From Stramenopiles sp. TOSAG23-3 (Eukaryota > Sar), in NCBI GenBank assembly GCA_900128585.1, contig LT642540.1:1-14920 (forward strand): a stretch of 14,920 bases of DNA, written 5' to 3'. Shown here in pieces: positions 13,972 through 14,920 of this stretch (position 1 is its first letter; each line of letters begins with the position of its first letter). The position numbers and the translations under genes are program-made. Below the pieces are notes generated by a model. It had not been told where the DNA came from, made no database searches, and worked only from the letters and a program-made list of their open reading frames with translations.

Positions 13972-14920
13972 AAACCATTACTTGTTCCTCATCAATTTCT
14001 TCCTCGGGGTTATTCATATCCTTTCTCTGCTTCTCCTTCTCCTCCCACTCCAGTTTCTTTTCATCTTTCCAGCTTTCAATCGCAGATTTTAAAGTGCGGT
14101 TTGGAATCAAACCACTTGAAGAAATGTCTTCTTTAGTCATTGGGCTTTTACTACTCGTTTTCAGCCATCTTACAATATCTTTTCGCTCATAAGTGAAACC
14201 ATCTTGTGCTACAACAGGATCTTGCATTACATCGTGTGTTATTGGGCATAAGAAATCATCACGAATATCTTTGTCACCGATGTAAGCGTCTAGATTAAAT
14301 TTTCTTTCTTCAACTATTTTCTTACTTTTTATCTTGCCAAGGCCTTTCAGAGTTGCTGTCTTATTCGCTTCTTTTGCGCCTCTAGCTTTTAACAGTTCAA
14401 CTATTTTTTCATCATTAAGTTCGATTGCATAGTCAAGCGCCGTTCGTCCTGTTTCATCCTCACAGTTTATTCTTCCCAAATTGACATCACGCGATAACAA
14501 ATATTCGGTATAAGTACAATCCCCTAATTTAACTGCTTTATGCAATGGTGTCGTTACGCCCGCACCATCTGCATGAACAAAAGATAATACCAACGGCCTA
14601 ACGTTTTTAAATGTGCGCAAAAATATATTCTTGGAAACCCGTGATACAAAATTTCCATTTATTGCATGTAACTTGTCCCTTAGTTTTAACCCAGGATATT
14701 GTTCCTGCACTAATCCATCGGACCTAATGTCAACTATAGTCACTTCAAGAGGTTTGTCATCAAACGAGAATGATACACCGAAGACTCCAGCAACGCTTTC
14801 AACGTCCATGCCAACATATTCATCAATAGCAAATACCACAGTAACGTTAGAACTTGGAATAAATTTCATTTCCAATAGCCTTGTTTCTTCATGAGCAGGT
14901 CTTGCGTGAACGACTTGGGT
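13970..14920 (-). CDS. U-box E3 ubiquitin ligase-like protein with PDZ-like and ankyrin regions, 5' partial
   Basis: The frame is open from the window edge at 14920 to the TAA at 13970-13972, giving 316 residues. The first in-frame ATG is at 14869, but open sequence continues upstream without a stop, so the true start is probably outside. Numbered from the edge: a PDZ-like region at about 46-115 (GVSFSF, then a GLKLRDKLHAINGN segment typical of PDZ strands), about two ankyrin repeats at 121-183 (TPLHKAVKLGD, GRTALDYAIELND), a basic linker, a U-box at about 220-285 (DDFLCPITHDVMQDPVV, then DGFTYER and SPMT) and an acidic, Glu/Lys-rich tail. U-boxes recruit E2 ubiquitin-conjugating enzymes without zinc; the ankyrin and PDZ-like parts would select the substrate. 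The PDZ call is less sure than the other two. No catalytic-surface residue of the U-box appears lost. Confidence 0.88.
   Translation of the reverse strand, partial: TQVVHARPAHEETRLLEMKFIPSSNVTVVFAIDEYVGMDVESVAGVFGVSFSFDDKPLEVTIVDIRSDGLVQEQYPGLKLRDKLHAINGNFVSRVSKNIFLRTFKNVRPLVLSFVHADGAGVTTPLHKAVKLGDCTYTEYLLSRDVNLGRINCEDETGRTALDYAIELNDEKIVELLKARGAKEANKTATLKGLGKIKSKKIVEERKFNLDAYIGDKDIRDDFLCPITHDVMQDPVVAQDGFTYERKDIVRWLKTSSKSPMTKEDISSSGLIPNRTLKSAIESWKDEKKLEWEEKEKQRKDMNNPEEEIDEEQVMV

Noticed and set aside
1-14920. Giant-virus origin of the window
   Set aside because: Intronless genes and repeats would allow it, but the spacers are too long, no viral hallmark gene is present, and the gene families are typical of eukaryotic nuclei.
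1-14920. tRNA, rRNA or spliceosomal RNA genes
   Set aside because: No cloverleaf box motifs or conserved RNA sequence were recognised by eye; a covariance-model scan would be needed to exclude small RNAs.

Overview
The window looks like nuclear DNA from a unicellular eukaryote, most likely a microalga or related protist. The ORFs are long and apparently intronless, and every one recognised belongs to a eukaryotic family: a PH-domain phospholipase D, two purple acid phosphatases, a U-box/ankyrin protein and a 2-oxoglutarate oxygenase. They are separated by long A+T-rich spacers with microsatellites and short dispersed repeats. A phospholipase D with membrane helices ahead of the PH and catalytic domains recalls the PXTM-PLD group described from oomycetes and diatoms, so a stramenopile is my best guess. 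This is inference; a prasinophyte or another alga is not excluded.

Layout: 1-454 non-coding; 455-3856 (+) membrane-anchored phospholipase D; 3860-4342 (+) small membrane-protein ORF in the same frame, only three bases after the phospholipase stop; 4504-5865 (-) ACP5-like purple acid phosphatase with a signal anchor; 5866-7101 long repeat-bearing spacer; 7102-7530 (+) small basic proline/serine-rich protein; 7531-8413 spacer; 8414-10102 (+) plant-type purple acid phosphatase with a signal anchor; 10103-10677 spacer with a large TTC/GAA microsatellite; 10678-11889 (+) putative 2OG-Fe(II) oxygenase; 11890-12325 spacer; 12326-13330 (+) single-pass membrane protein with a 42-bp coding minisatellite and a Ser/Thr-rich tail; 13331-13969 spacer with duplicated pieces; 13970-14920 (-) U-box protein whose 5' end runs off the window.

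Several long frames open to TTG or GTG. I placed starts at the first in-frame ATG (5865, 8414, 10678), as expected for a eukaryote.

How the genes might work together: the phospholipase D and two phosphatases with complete metal-ligand sets all act on phosphate esters. Both phosphatases look like type II membrane proteins with the catalytic domain outside the cytosol, which suggests phosphorus recycling or scavenging. In a eukaryote the proximity may be fortuitous. I see no defence system, CRISPR array, transposase, rRNA or tRNA. The features most worth checking are the in-frame stop after the phospholipase, the duplicated 3' end of the U-box gene, the inverted dispersed repeat flanking the first three genes, and the coding minisatellite.
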